A stretch of DNA of 64,000 nucleotides from NCBI RefSeq assembly GCF_002163835.1, contig NZ_CP019331.1:2827001-2891000 (forward strand). The letters are read 5' to 3'. Positions 33,800-42,152 of this stretch are shown piece after piece (within the stretch, counting starts at the first letter, position 1; each line of letters begins with the position of its first letter). The notes beneath the pieces are model-generated. The model was not told the DNA's origin. It saw nothing but the letters and a program-made list of their open reading frames with translations, and searched no databases. The position numbers and the translations under genes were made by a program. The stretch is from Polaribacter sp. SA4-10. Its GTDB lineage: Bacteria > Bacteroidota > Bacteroidia > Flavobacteriales > Flavobacteriaceae.

Positions 33800-34324
33800 A
33801 TGCGTAAAGAAGATTGTTTTTATTTAGGCAAAATCGTTACAAAATATAGTTTTAAGGGTGAAGTTGTTATCAAGTTAGATACAGATGAGCCTGAGTTGTA
33901 TACAGAAATGGAATCAGTTTACGTCGAATTTGGCAGTAATCTGGTTCCATTTTTTATTGAAAAAAGTTCACTACACAAAGGGAATCAATTGCGTGTTCAG
34001 TTTGAGGATATTTACTCGGATGAAGAATCAGATTCGATTTTAAAATGTGGTATTTATTTACCTTCTACAATGTTGCCAAAATTAACTGGAGATAAATTTT
34101 ATTTTCATGAAGTTATTGGTTTTACGGTTGTCGATGTGAATTTTGGTGAAGTTGGTCAGATTGTTCATATAAACGATAAAGCAGCACAACCACTTTTTGA
34201 AATAGATAGAGATGGAACAGAGATTTTTATTCCTATGGTAGACGAGTTTATTAAAAAAGTAGATAGAGAAAATAATACAATTGAAGTTGAAACTCCTGAG
34301 GGGTTGATAGCTTTGTATATTTAG
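33800..34324 (+). CDS. rimM: Ribosome maturation factor RimM
   Basis: 174 residues: N-terminal RimM domain (CFYLGKIVTKYSFKGEVVIK) and C-terminal PRC-barrel (YFHEVIGFTVVDVNFGEVGQ, IFIPMVDEFIKKVDRENNTI). Assists 16S rRNA processing and head assembly near S19; next to rpsP as in many bacteria. The stop codon overlaps the first two bases of the mature tRNA-Ser, so rimM mRNA and tRNA must be separated by processing. Confidence 0.96.
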   Translation: MRKEDCFYLGKIVTKYSFKGEVVIKLDTDEPELYTEMESVYVEFGSNLVPFFIEKSSLHKGNQLRVQFEDIYSDEESDSILKCGIYLPSTMLPKLTGDKFYFHEVIGFTVVDVNFGEVGQIVHINDKAAQPLFEIDRDGTEIFIPMVDEFIKKVDRENNTIEVETPEGLIALYI

Positions 34325-34409
34325 AAAGGTGGCCGAGTGGTCGAAGGCGCTACCTTGGAAAGGTAGTATACTGGTAACGGTATCGAGGGTTCGAATCCCT
34401 TCCTTTCTG
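34323..34409 (+). tRNA. tRNA-Ser (anticodon GGA)
   Basis: Class II tRNA of 87 nt: acceptor AGAAAGG / CCTTTCT, anticodon stem CTACC/GGTAG around TTGGAAA (anticodon GGA), a variable arm (TATACTGGTAACGGTATC), T loop TTCGAAT and discriminator G. CCA is not encoded. The first bases overlap the rimM stop. Confidence 0.93.
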
Positions 34410-34578
34410 CAAAAGAAAACTTTGGTATTTGGTAAACAGGTATTTATTTTGAAAAGATAAAAACTCGTTTTTAAATCTTTTTAAAATGAACAGATATTAA
34501 AGCGGAGCTTTTTAAGTTTTCATGCTTGTGTCAAGATGCTATTTGGGACGCACGAAGTGAATCTCTTCCTTTCTGCAA
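34393..34578. repeat. Direct repeat of the tRNA-Ser 3' end (possible attachment-site relic)
   Basis: GAATCCCTTCCTTTCTGCAA at the tRNA 3' end (34393-34412) recurs at 34559-34578 with one mismatch. The 146 bp between them have no ORF. Duplication of a tRNA 3' end is what integrases of the tyrosine family leave behind, so this may be a scar of an excised or decayed element. The second copy is preceded by GACGCACGAAGTG, part of a common dispersed repeat, so another origin is possible. Confidence 0.5.
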
Positions 34579-34688
34579 GAATTTGTCACAAAGTTGAAGA
34601 GTTGCAAATTTTCAAAGTAAAAAAAGTTTATAAGTTCTGTGTTTAGTTGCATGGAACTTTTTTAATTCTAAATAATTGATTTTATATT

Positions 34689-35411
34689 TTGTCTAAACCT
34701 TTCCAATTTAAAGAATTTACAATCCACCAAGATAAAACAGCCATGAAAGTTGGCACTGATGGCGTTTTGTTAGGAGCTTGGTGCACTGTTGATAACTATT
34801 CAGATTCCATTTTGGACATTGGTTCGGGAACAGGAGTTATTTCTTTAATGATTGCACAGCGTTCTGATGCAATGACAATCGATGCAGTTGAAGTGGATGC
34901 CGATGCATACGAGCAAACTGTGGAAAATTTTGAGCATTCAGACTGGGGAGACAGATTGTACTGTTACAATGGTACTTTTCAAGAATTTGCTGATGAAATT
35001 GCTGATGAAGAAGAAACCTATGATTTAATTGTTTCAAACCCGCCTTTTTATACGGATGAATTTGAATCTGAGGATGAAGCAAGAAATAAGGCGCGTTTTA
35101 CATCGTCTTTATCTTTTGAAGAATTAATAAACGGAGTTGCAAAAATCTTATCAGAAAACGGAAAATTTGCAGTTATTCTTCCTTTTAAAGAGAAAGAACG
35201 TTTTATCACTTTTGCAAAAGAAAAAAATCTCTTCTTAAATAGAGTTTGTAGTGTTCAAGGAAACGCTACTTCAGAAATTAAAAGAAGTTTATTGTCTTTT
35301 TCTTTTCATGAAACTGAAATTATAGAAGAGCATTTAATCATAGAAATTGAGCGTCATCAATATACACAAGATTATATAAATTTGACGAAAGATTTTTATT
35401 TGAAAATGTAG
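34689..35411 (+). CDS. tRNA1(Val) A37 N6-methyltransferase (YfiC/TrmN6-like)
   Basis: 240 residues. SAM-binding motif ILDIGSGTGVISLMIAQRS, acidic residue VEVDADAY and catalytic NPPFY (N6-adenine type) are clear. A TTG start at 34689 is chosen because SKPFQFKEFTIHQDKTAMKVGTDG is conserved in the family; the first ATG (34744) would remove this part. Likely modifies A37 of a tRNA. Confidence 0.88.
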   Translation: MSKPFQFKEFTIHQDKTAMKVGTDGVLLGAWCTVDNYSDSILDIGSGTGVISLMIAQRSDAMTIDAVEVDADAYEQTVENFEHSDWGDRLYCYNGTFQEFADEIADEEETYDLIVSNPPFYTDEFESEDEARNKARFTSSLSFEELINGVAKILSENGKFAVILPFKEKERFITFAKEKNLFLNRVCSVQGNATSEIKRSLLSFSFHETEIIEEHLIIEIERHQYTQDYINLTKDFYLKM

Positions 35412-35852
35412 GTTTAACCACCAAAGACACAAAGTATTCTTGCGAAGTGCGCAAAGCATAAATAGACCGTCACATCGAGTGAATTTTATTTTTCATCAAA
35501 TTTGTATCGAGATGTATTAATACAGAGATTGCTTGGTGTCTTGTAATGATATAAATTTATTTTTTTTCATCCTTTAAAAATCACTTGAATTGATATAGGG
35601 CTTAACTGTTACCAAAGTTTTAAGGTAATGGGTTCTGGCTAATAATCAAACTGAAGTGTTGAGAAATTGTTTATTTGTGTAGTTTTTTATTTGTGTCAAA
35701 AAAACTTTGTGATCCTTTAAATTTTCTCTGTGAAATAGATGCACACAGCTAAAAAGAAAAGCGTCCTCACAAGGAATTCAAAAGAACTAAATATCCTCTA
35801 TGAATCTCTGCGAAAACGCTTTGTATCTTTCTATGTAAGAACTATTTTCTAC
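35412..35852. other. 441-bp gap with decayed dispersed repeats
   Basis: No gene. Near the left end ACCAAAGACACAAAG and GCGAAGTGCGCAAAGC, and toward the right AACTTTGTGATCC, TTCTCTGTGAAA and GCGAAAACGCTTTGTATC, look like fragments of a known kind of repeat built from CAAAG/CTTTG words. GTCACATCGAGTG...TATCGAGATG (35470-35513) is an imperfect inverted repeat. None is intact. Confidence 0.5.
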
Positions 35853-37217
35853 CTACACATGATTAGGATTGTACCCTAAATAAGGTACTTTTCTTTCTGA
35901 AAATATTATTCCGTGTTCTTCTAATTCCTTTAAAATAGGTTCGTACACTTCTTTAGAAATTGGAATTTGAACTCCAGGCGTTTTAATTTCCCCTTTTAGA
36001 ATTTTTATAGCTGCAATTCCAACTGGTAAACCAACTGTTTTTGACATTGCAGTATAGGTTTGATTTTCTCCTAAAACTACAAAGCTACTTTCTATTTGAT
36101 ACTTTTTCCCTTCAAGTTCATAACCGAAAAGATGTTGCATTACAATCATGTCTTTATCGTCTTCGGCTAAAGTCCAAGATTTTTCTAAAATACTCTGAAG
36201 CATTTGTGCCGGAGTTGCATTTTTTAGTCCAATTTTTTTATCTGGATTAAAAATGTCAAGTTCTATTAATTTTTCCCACATTACATCATCTTGATCTATT
36301 TGAAGGTAAGAACGTAACTTTAATTCTACCGAGTCTGATGGTGAATAGGCTAAAAATAAATTCACAAAATCTCTGTAGCTCATGTTTTCAGATTCCTCTA
36401 TTGTGTAAGAGTCATCCGTCATTCCTAATTGGACAAAAATATTCCAAGCTCTAGAGAATCCAACTTTTCTAATGGTACCCCTGTACATTGTAGGAATGCC
36501 TTCTAAACCATAAACAGTTCTATATTTTAATGAATCTCTATTTGCAATGGCTTCAAATTTTCCATTTCCATGCACGGTGATAAACTCACTTCTTCTAAAT
36601 AATTTAGAATACGGAATGTATTTGTAAGTCCCTTCTTGAATAAACATGGCAGCGCCTCCTTGTCCTGCTAAAACTACATTTCTAGGATTCCATGTAAACT
36701 TATAATTCCATAAGTTGTTATCACTTTCTGGAGCAACAATTCCTCCACAAAAAGATTCAAACAATAACATTTTACCACCAGCATCTTTAATGTTATCAAT
36801 TACTTGCATTGCACTCATGTGATCTATTCCTGGATCTAGACCAATTTCATTCATAAAAACCAATCCTTTTTCTTTTGCTAAAGGATCTAAGGCTTTCATC
36901 TCATCTGAAATATAAGAAGCTGTAACCATGTGTTTTCCAAAAGTGATACAGTCTTTAGCTACATCTAAATGAAATCTTGCTGGCAACATAGAAATTACAA
37001 TGTCTGCTTTTACAATTTCTTCTTCACGTTGCTCTTTATTAAAAACATCTAAAACAATTGCTTTAGCATTTTTGTGATTATTGATTAACTTTTTTGCATT
37101 GTCTGTAGAAATATCTCCAATAGTTAAAAAAAGAGATTCTTGATTAGATTTGTCTAGTAAATATTTTATAAGTGCAGAACTCGATTTCCCAGCTCCAATA
37201 ATTAGTATGCTTTTCAT
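35853..37217 (-). CDS. Saccharopine dehydrogenase-like oxidoreductase
   Basis: 454 residues. Rossmann fold at the N-terminus (ILIIGAGKSSSALIKYL), then VISMLPARFHLDVAKDCITF and MNEIGLDPGIDHMSAMQVI, the signature of saccharopine reductase (LYS9-type) proteins, and the C-terminal catalytic-like domain with ESFCGGIVAPESDNNLWNYK. In Bacteroidota this family may act in lysine degradation; the lysine-ketoglutarate reductase partner is not seen nearby, so the exact step is uncertain. Single gene. Confidence 0.88.
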   Translation of the reverse strand: MKSILIIGAGKSSSALIKYLLDKSNQESLFLTIGDISTDNAKKLINNHKNAKAIVLDVFNKEQREEEIVKADIVISMLPARFHLDVAKDCITFGKHMVTASYISDEMKALDPLAKEKGLVFMNEIGLDPGIDHMSAMQVIDNIKDAGGKMLLFESFCGGIVAPESDNNLWNYKFTWNPRNVVLAGQGGAAMFIQEGTYKYIPYSKLFRRSEFITVHGNGKFEAIANRDSLKYRTVYGLEGIPTMYRGTIRKVGFSRAWNIFVQLGMTDDSYTIEESENMSYRDFVNLFLAYSPSDSVELKLRSYLQIDQDDVMWEKLIELDIFNPDKKIGLKNATPAQMLQSILEKSWTLAEDDKDMIVMQHLFGYELEGKKYQIESSFVVLGENQTYTAMSKTVGLPVGIAAIKILKGEIKTPGVQIPISKEVYEPILKELEEHGIIFSERKVPYLGYNPNHV

Positions 37218-37230
37218 ATGATAAATGATG

Positions 37231-37256
37231 TATTTTTGTATGAAATACGAAGGTAC
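37231..37256. promoter_or_regulatory. Overlapping divergent -7 elements
   Basis: TATTTTTG on the plus strand (37231-37238) suits the DUF423 gene; TACCTTCG on the minus strand (37249-37256) suits the saccharopine-dehydrogenase-like gene, 31 bp before its start. Confidence 0.4.
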
Positions 37257-37291
37257 ATCATTTGTTTAAAATTTAACAAAAACCATCATAA

Positions 37292-37672
37292 ATGTTTAAA
37301 AATTTAATAATTACGTGCCTTTTAGGAATGTTGGCAATTATTTTAGGTGCCTTTGGAGCCCATGCTTTAAAAGACACTTTAACAACAGACCAATTATTAA
37401 GTTTTGAAACTGCGGTCCGTTACCAAATGCATCATGTAATTGTGTTGCTTTTTGTGAATACTTATAAAGGTTTTTCACCAACCCAAAGAAATAGAATCAG
37501 TTGGTTGTTTTTCTTTGGAATTTTCTTCTTTTCAGGATCTATTTATCTCATTCAGTTAACAGAAATTACTGCAAAATCAATTTGGTTTGTAACGCCACTA
37601 GGTGGATTGATGCTTATAACAGGTTGGGGTTGTATGCTCGTGTATTTTATAAGGATGGAATTAAAGGAATAA
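37292..37672 (+). CDS. DUF423 family small membrane protein
   Basis: 126 residues with four hydrophobic segments. The family signature is LGAFGAHALKD near the N-terminus, and FETAVRYQMHHVIVLL and LFFFGIFFFSGSIYL follow. Inner-membrane protein of unknown function, related to E. coli YgdD. Stands alone between divergent and downstream genes. Confidence 0.9.
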   Translation: MFKNLIITCLLGMLAIILGAFGAHALKDTLTTDQLLSFETAVRYQMHHVIVLLFVNTYKGFSPTQRNRISWLFFFGIFFFSGSIYLIQLTEITAKSIWFVTPLGGLMLITGWGCMLVYFIRMELKE

Positions 37673-37721
37673 GATATTTATAAATAAACACTAAATAACT
37701 TCCCTGTAAAAAAATATTGTT

Positions 37722-37729
37722 TAATTTTG
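37722..37729 (+). promoter_or_regulatory. -7 promoter element for pckA
   Basis: TAATTTTG followed by C is a canonical -7 element. It touches the upstream ATG at 37731, so that ATG cannot be the translated start and the one at 37761 is chosen. Confidence 0.6.
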
Positions 37730-37760
37730 CATGATAATAAAACACAACAAAAATATTGAT

Positions 37761-39371
37761 ATGGTAGATACAAATGCGAAATCGATTTCGTTAAATAGTC
37801 TAGGAATCAAAAATGCAACAGTTCGTTACCAGTTATCGTCTAATGACTTACATGCAGAAACTTTAAAAAAAGAACAAGGAGTTGAATCTTCTTTAGGAGC
37901 ACTTGCTGTAGACACGGGTGAGTTTACAGGACGTTCGCCAAAAGACAGATTTATTGTAAAAGATGCTGCCACAAAAGACCAAGTTTGGTGGAGTGATATC
38001 AATCTTCCTTTTGATTCTGATAAATTTGATGCACTTTATAATAAGGTTACAGATTACCTTTCTGAAAAAGAAATATTTGTAAGAGATTCTTATGCTTGTG
38101 CAGATGAAGATTATAAGTTAAATATAAGAGTTGTAAATGAATATCCTTGGAGTAACATGTTTGCTTACAACATGTTTTTAAGACCAACAGAGGAAGAGTT
38201 AAAAGGCTTTGATCCAGAGTGGACCGTTATAAACGCACCTGGTTTTATGGCAGATCCTGAAGTAGATGGAACGCGTCAGCACAACTTTGCTATCTTAAAC
38301 TTTACACGCAAAATAGCTTTAATTGGGGGTACCGGTTATACTGGTGAAATTAAAAAAGGAATTTTTTCTGCGTTAAACTTTATATTGCCAGTTTATAAAA
38401 ACACATTGCCAATGCATTGTTCTGCAAACGTTGGTAAAGACGGCGATACCGCAATTTTCTTTGGACTTTCTGGAACAGGAAAAACAACACTTTCTACAGA
38501 TCCTGATAGAAGTTTAATTGGTGATGATGAACATGGTTGGACAGCAGAAAATACCGTTTTTAATTTTGAAGGTGGTTGTTATGCGAAAGTGATCAATTTA
38601 TCGCAAGAACAAGAACCAGAAATTTTCGCAGCAATTAAAAAAGGAGCAATCCTAGAAAATGTTGTGATGGATAAAAAAGGAGTGATCGATTTTGCAGATA
38701 CTTCTATTACACAAAATACAAGAGTTAGTTACCCTATTTATCATATAGACAATATTCAGCAACCATCAATTGGTAAGAATCCTAAGAATATCTTTTTCTT
38801 AACAGCAGATGCTTTTGGAGTTTTGCCTCCAATTTCTAAGTTAACACCTAGTCAAGCAGCGTATCACTTTATTTCTGGTTATACTGCAAAAGTTGCAGGA
38901 ACAGAAGCAGGAGTTACAGAGCCTACACCTAGTTTTTCAGCTTGTTTTGGAGCGCCTTTTATGCCTTTACATCCTACAAAGTATGCAGAGATGTTAAGTC
39001 AAAAAATGCAAGATACAGGAGTCAACGTTTGGTTGATAAATACCGGTTGGTCTGGAGGTAAATACGGAGTTGGACGAAGAATGCCATTGAAATATACAAG
39101 AGCAATGATCTCTGCGGTTTTAAATGGTGATTTAGGAAGCTATAACTACGAAGATTATCACATTCATTCAGTATTTGGATTTGCACAACCAAGAACCTGT
39201 CCTGGAGTACCAACAGAGTTATTAAGTCCTAGAACTACTTGGGATAATGATGAAGCTTATTATAAGACAGCTTTTAAATTATCAAACGCATTTAGAAATA
39301 ATTTTACTCAATTTGAAGAAGTAGCAAGTGAAGACATAAGAAGAGGAGGTCCTCAACGTTATGCATTCTAA
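37761..39371 (+). CDS. pckA: Phosphoenolpyruvate carboxykinase (ATP)
   Basis: 536 residues from the ATG at 37761 (MVDTNAKSISLNSLGI). P-loop kinase-like motif FFGLSGTGKTTLS, metal-binding GDDEHGWT, the IAL...GGTGYTGEIKKG segment and RMPLKYTRAMI near the C-terminus are typical of ATP-PEPCK. Converts oxaloacetate to PEP in gluconeogenesis. The open frame extends 10 codons further to 37731, but those codons lie on the promoter. Strong terminator downstream. Confidence 0.97.
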   Translation: MVDTNAKSISLNSLGIKNATVRYQLSSNDLHAETLKKEQGVESSLGALAVDTGEFTGRSPKDRFIVKDAATKDQVWWSDINLPFDSDKFDALYNKVTDYLSEKEIFVRDSYACADEDYKLNIRVVNEYPWSNMFAYNMFLRPTEEELKGFDPEWTVINAPGFMADPEVDGTRQHNFAILNFTRKIALIGGTGYTGEIKKGIFSALNFILPVYKNTLPMHCSANVGKDGDTAIFFGLSGTGKTTLSTDPDRSLIGDDEHGWTAENTVFNFEGGCYAKVINLSQEQEPEIFAAIKKGAILENVVMDKKGVIDFADTSITQNTRVSYPIYHIDNIQQPSIGKNPKNIFFLTADAFGVLPPISKLTPSQAAYHFISGYTAKVAGTEAGVTEPTPSFSACFGAPFMPLHPTKYAEMLSQKMQDTGVNVWLINTGWSGGKYGVGRRMPLKYTRAMISAVLNGDLGSYNYEDYHIHSVFGFAQPRTCPGVPTELLSPRTTWDNDEAYYKTAFKLSNAFRNNFTQFEEVASEDIRRGGPQRYAF

Positions 39372-39396
39372 AATAGCTTTTACAATTGTAAATATT

Positions 39397-39428
39397 CAAA
39401 ACACCTCTTTTAAGAGGTGTTTTTTATT
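39397..39428 (+). terminator. Terminator of pckA
   Basis: AACACCTC / GAGGTGTT stem with TTTTAA loop and a run of T residues. Confidence 0.9.
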
Positions 39429-39469
39429 TTAATAAAGTATCTTTAGTGATCAATTAAATATTTTTTTAT

Positions 39470-40696
39470 ATGATAAAAAATTGGTTTAAAAATGTTGGCC
39501 CAGGTACTTTAATCGCTGCCGCTTTTATTGGGCCAGGAACCGTTACACTTTGTACATTAGCAGGTGTAAATTTTGGGTTTAATTTATTGTGGGCAATGTT
39601 GCTTTCTATAATTGCAACCATTGTTTTGCAAGAAATGGCTGCAAGATTAGGGATCATTTCTCAAAAAGGACTATCAGAAGTAATTAGAGAAGAAATTAAA
39701 ATTCCTTTTTTTAAACAGTTTATCACTTTTTTAATTTTAGCTGCAGTTGTTGTAGGTAATGCTTCTTATGAAGCAGGAAATATTAGTGGTGGTATTTTAG
39801 GTTTAGAAACTATTTTCGGAAAATCAATTCTTAACATTGGCTCAGTTTCTTTTAATTTAATGAGTTTCTTAATCGGTTTTATTGCTTTTGTTCTTTTGTA
39901 TATTGGGAATTATAAATTTTTAGAAAAAGCCTTAATAACCTTAGTTCTAATTATGAGTACTTCTTTTTTAGTTACAGCTATTGTAACAAAACCGAACCTT
40001 ATAGAAGTTTTTAAAGGAATGTTTATTCCTAAGTTTCCAGAAAAAAGTTTATTAACTATTATAGGTTTAATTGGGACTACTGTAGTGCCTTATAATTTGT
40101 TTTTACATGCTTCTTTAGTAAAAGAACGTTGGCATAAAAAAGAAGATTTATCTTCGGCAAGAAAAGATACAATCATCTCCATAATTTTGGGGGGATTGGT
40201 TTCTATGGCAATTATAATCTCTGCAGCTGCAATACAAGTTAAAGGTATTTCTAACGCTGCAGATTTAGCAAAAGGTTTAGCGCCTTTGTATGGCGAATTT
40301 GCAAAATACTTTTTGGCATTGGGTTTGTTTGCAGCAGGAATAACTTCTGCCATTACTGCTCCTTTGGCTGCAGCTTATGTAGCAAAAGGATGTTTAGGGT
40401 GGAAGGTAGGTTTGAAATCTAAGAAATTTCGATTTGTTTGGATTACCATTTTGTTTTTAGGAGTGTTGTTTTCATCAATAGGTATAAAACCTATTGAAAT
40501 TATAAAATTTGCGCAAGTTGCAAATGGTATGTTGCTACCAGTAATTGCAGGGATTTTATTATGGATTATGAATAAAAAAGCTGTTTTAGGGAAGTTTGTT
40601 AATAGTAAAACTCAAAATGTTTTAGGGTTTGTAATTTTAGCAATCACATTTTTTTTAGGCGCAAAAGGTATTTTAAAAGTTTTTAACTTTATATAA
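39470..40696 (+). CDS. Nramp-fold transporter without the metal ligands, in a 5-oxoprolinase operon
   Basis: 408 residues, about eleven membrane helices, similar to Nramp/MntH along its length. The TM1 motif DPGN of metal transporters reads GPGT here (residues 21-24), and the TM6 motif MPHN reads VPYN (206-209). The Asp, Asn and Met that bind Mn/Fe are thus all missing. Its stop directly abuts the pxpA start. In Bacillus a related gene (ycsG) accompanies pxpA (ycsF). I infer that it imports 5-oxoproline or a related compound, not metal. Confidence 0.88.
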   Translation: MIKNWFKNVGPGTLIAAAFIGPGTVTLCTLAGVNFGFNLLWAMLLSIIATIVLQEMAARLGIISQKGLSEVIREEIKIPFFKQFITFLILAAVVVGNASYEAGNISGGILGLETIFGKSILNIGSVSFNLMSFLIGFIAFVLLYIGNYKFLEKALITLVLIMSTSFLVTAIVTKPNLIEVFKGMFIPKFPEKSLLTIIGLIGTTVVPYNLFLHASLVKERWHKKEDLSSARKDTIISIILGGLVSMAIIISAAAIQVKGISNAADLAKGLAPLYGEFAKYFLALGLFAAGITSAITAPLAAAYVAKGCLGWKVGLKSKKFRFVWITILFLGVLFSSIGIKPIEIIKFAQVANGMLLPVIAGILLWIMNKKAVLGKFVNSKTQNVLGFVILAITFFLGAKGILKVFNFI

Positions 40697-41428
40697 ATGA
40701 AGGTAGATATTAATTGCGATGTTGGAGAAGGGATGACAAATGAACATTTGTTAATGCCTTATATTACTTCATGTAATATTGCTTGTGGAGGCCATTTTGG
40801 TGATAAAAACTCTATTGATAAAACAATCAAATTGGCAATTGAAAATAATATTTTAATTGGAGCGCATCCCTCTTTTCCTGATACACAAAATTTTGGAAGA
40901 AATGTAATGGATATTTCCAAGGAAGAACTTCGAATAAGTATTCAAAATCAGTTGGATTTATTTGTAAAAAGACTGTCTAAATTCAATGAAAAATTACATC
41001 ATATAAAACCTCATGGAGCGTTGTATAATTTAATTGCATCTGATGAAGCTTTTGCAATTCATTTTGTTGAGACCATTAAGAACTATACCAAAGATGTTTT
41101 TTTATATGTTCCTTATAATTCAATGATTGAAAAAGTGGCAATAAGTAATAACATAGCTATAAAACAGGAAGCTTTTGCTGATAGAAATTATACAGATGAT
41201 TTAAAGTTGGTTTCTAGAAATCACGAAAATGCAGTAATTACGGACCCAGAAGAAGTTTTAAATCATGTTTATAAAATAATTAATGAAGGCAAAGTCAAAA
41301 CAACTTCAGGTACCGAAAAAGTAATAAAAGCAACTACTTTTTGCCTTCATGGAGACCATAAAAATTCTTTGGCTATTTTAAAATACCTATCTCATCAACT
41401 TCTTAAAAAGGGAATTATAATTGGTTAA
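40697..41428 (+). CDS. pxpA: 5-oxoprolinase subunit PxpA (LamB/YcsF)
   Basis: 243 residues, full length. N-terminal MKVDINCDVGEGM and CNIACGGHFGDKNSI carry the metal/active-site residues of the family; IGAHPSFPDTQNFGR, HIKPHGALYN and a late FCLHGDHKNS are also conserved. With PxpB and PxpC it hydrolyses 5-oxoproline to glutamate using ATP. Second gene of a four-gene operon; overlaps pxpB by 8 bp. Confidence 0.95.
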   Translation: MKVDINCDVGEGMTNEHLLMPYITSCNIACGGHFGDKNSIDKTIKLAIENNILIGAHPSFPDTQNFGRNVMDISKEELRISIQNQLDLFVKRLSKFNEKLHHIKPHGALYNLIASDEAFAIHFVETIKNYTKDVFLYVPYNSMIEKVAISNNIAIKQEAFADRNYTDDLKLVSRNHENAVITDPEEVLNHVYKIINEGKVKTTSGTEKVIKATTFCLHGDHKNSLAILKYLSHQLLKKGIIIG

Positions 41429-42152
41429 AGAAATTACATATAAACCTTTTGGAGCGAAAGCAATTTTAATTGAATGGGATTCAATTATAAATGATGAAAT
41501 CTTAGCAGATATTTTAAGTTTTAAACATAAAATAGAAACCCTTAGAGAAGGTTTTTATACTGATTTAATTGTTGGTTATAATTCGCTAACAATTAAATAT
41601 AGCAATCAGTTTGATGCTTATTTAAATGAAGTTGAAGCGTTACGTGTTATTTACAAGTCAAATTTAAAAGCACAAAAGAAAATAAATTATATATGGGAAA
41701 TTCCTGTTTGTTATGAATTAGAATTCGGAATAGATTTAGAAGCGGTTTCTCAAAAGTTAAATGTATCAATAGATGAAGTTATTAAACTACATACAAATAA
41801 TTTCTACACAGTTTTCTTTATCGGTTTTTTACCAGGATTCTTATATTTAGGAGGATTGAATGAACACTTATATTTTGAAAGAAAACCAAACCCAAGACTA
41901 AACGTTGCAAAAGGTTCAGTGGCTATTGGAGGAAAGCAAACAGGTGTGTATCCATTTGAAAGTCCGGGAGGTTGGAATATTATAGGGAAAACTCCCATTA
42001 ATTTATTCAATATAAAAAAGGACAACCCTTGTTTTGCAAAAGCAGGAGATAAAATTCAATTCAAATCAATTTCTTTGAATCTGTTCTGTCAAATTGAAAA
42101 AGAAATAGCGCAAGATCAATATCAAATCTCTAAAACGGTGTTAGATGATTAA
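41421..42152 (+). CDS. pxpB: 5-oxoprolinase subunit PxpB (KipI-like)
   Basis: 243 residues. The carboxyltransferase domain C/D signature is FFIGFLPGFLYLGGLNEHL, with PRLNVAKGSVAIGGKQTGVYP and ESPGGWNIIGKTP following. A TTG start at 41421 overlapping pxpA is used because no ATG occurs before conserved sequence. Subunit of ATP-dependent 5-oxoprolinase; overlaps pxpC by 8 bp. Confidence 0.94.
   Translation: MVKEITYKPFGAKAILIEWDSIINDEILADILSFKHKIETLREGFYTDLIVGYNSLTIKYSNQFDAYLNEVEALRVIYKSNLKAQKKINYIWEIPVCYELEFGIDLEAVSQKLNVSIDEVIKLHTNNFYTVFFIGFLPGFLYLGGLNEHLYFERKPNPRLNVAKGSVAIGGKQTGVYPFESPGGWNIIGKTPINLFNIKKDNPCFAKAGDKIQFKSISLNLFCQIEKEIAQDQYQISKTVLDD

Noticed and set aside
34837..35082. 81-codon minus-strand frame inside the tRNA methyltransferase gene
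   Set aside because: Antisense shadow of a gene with intact SAM and NPPY motifs.
37731..37760. Upstream ATG as start of pckA
   Set aside because: It touches the -7 element TAATTTTG, so it would precede or coincide with the transcription start; the extra ten residues are not typical of the family.
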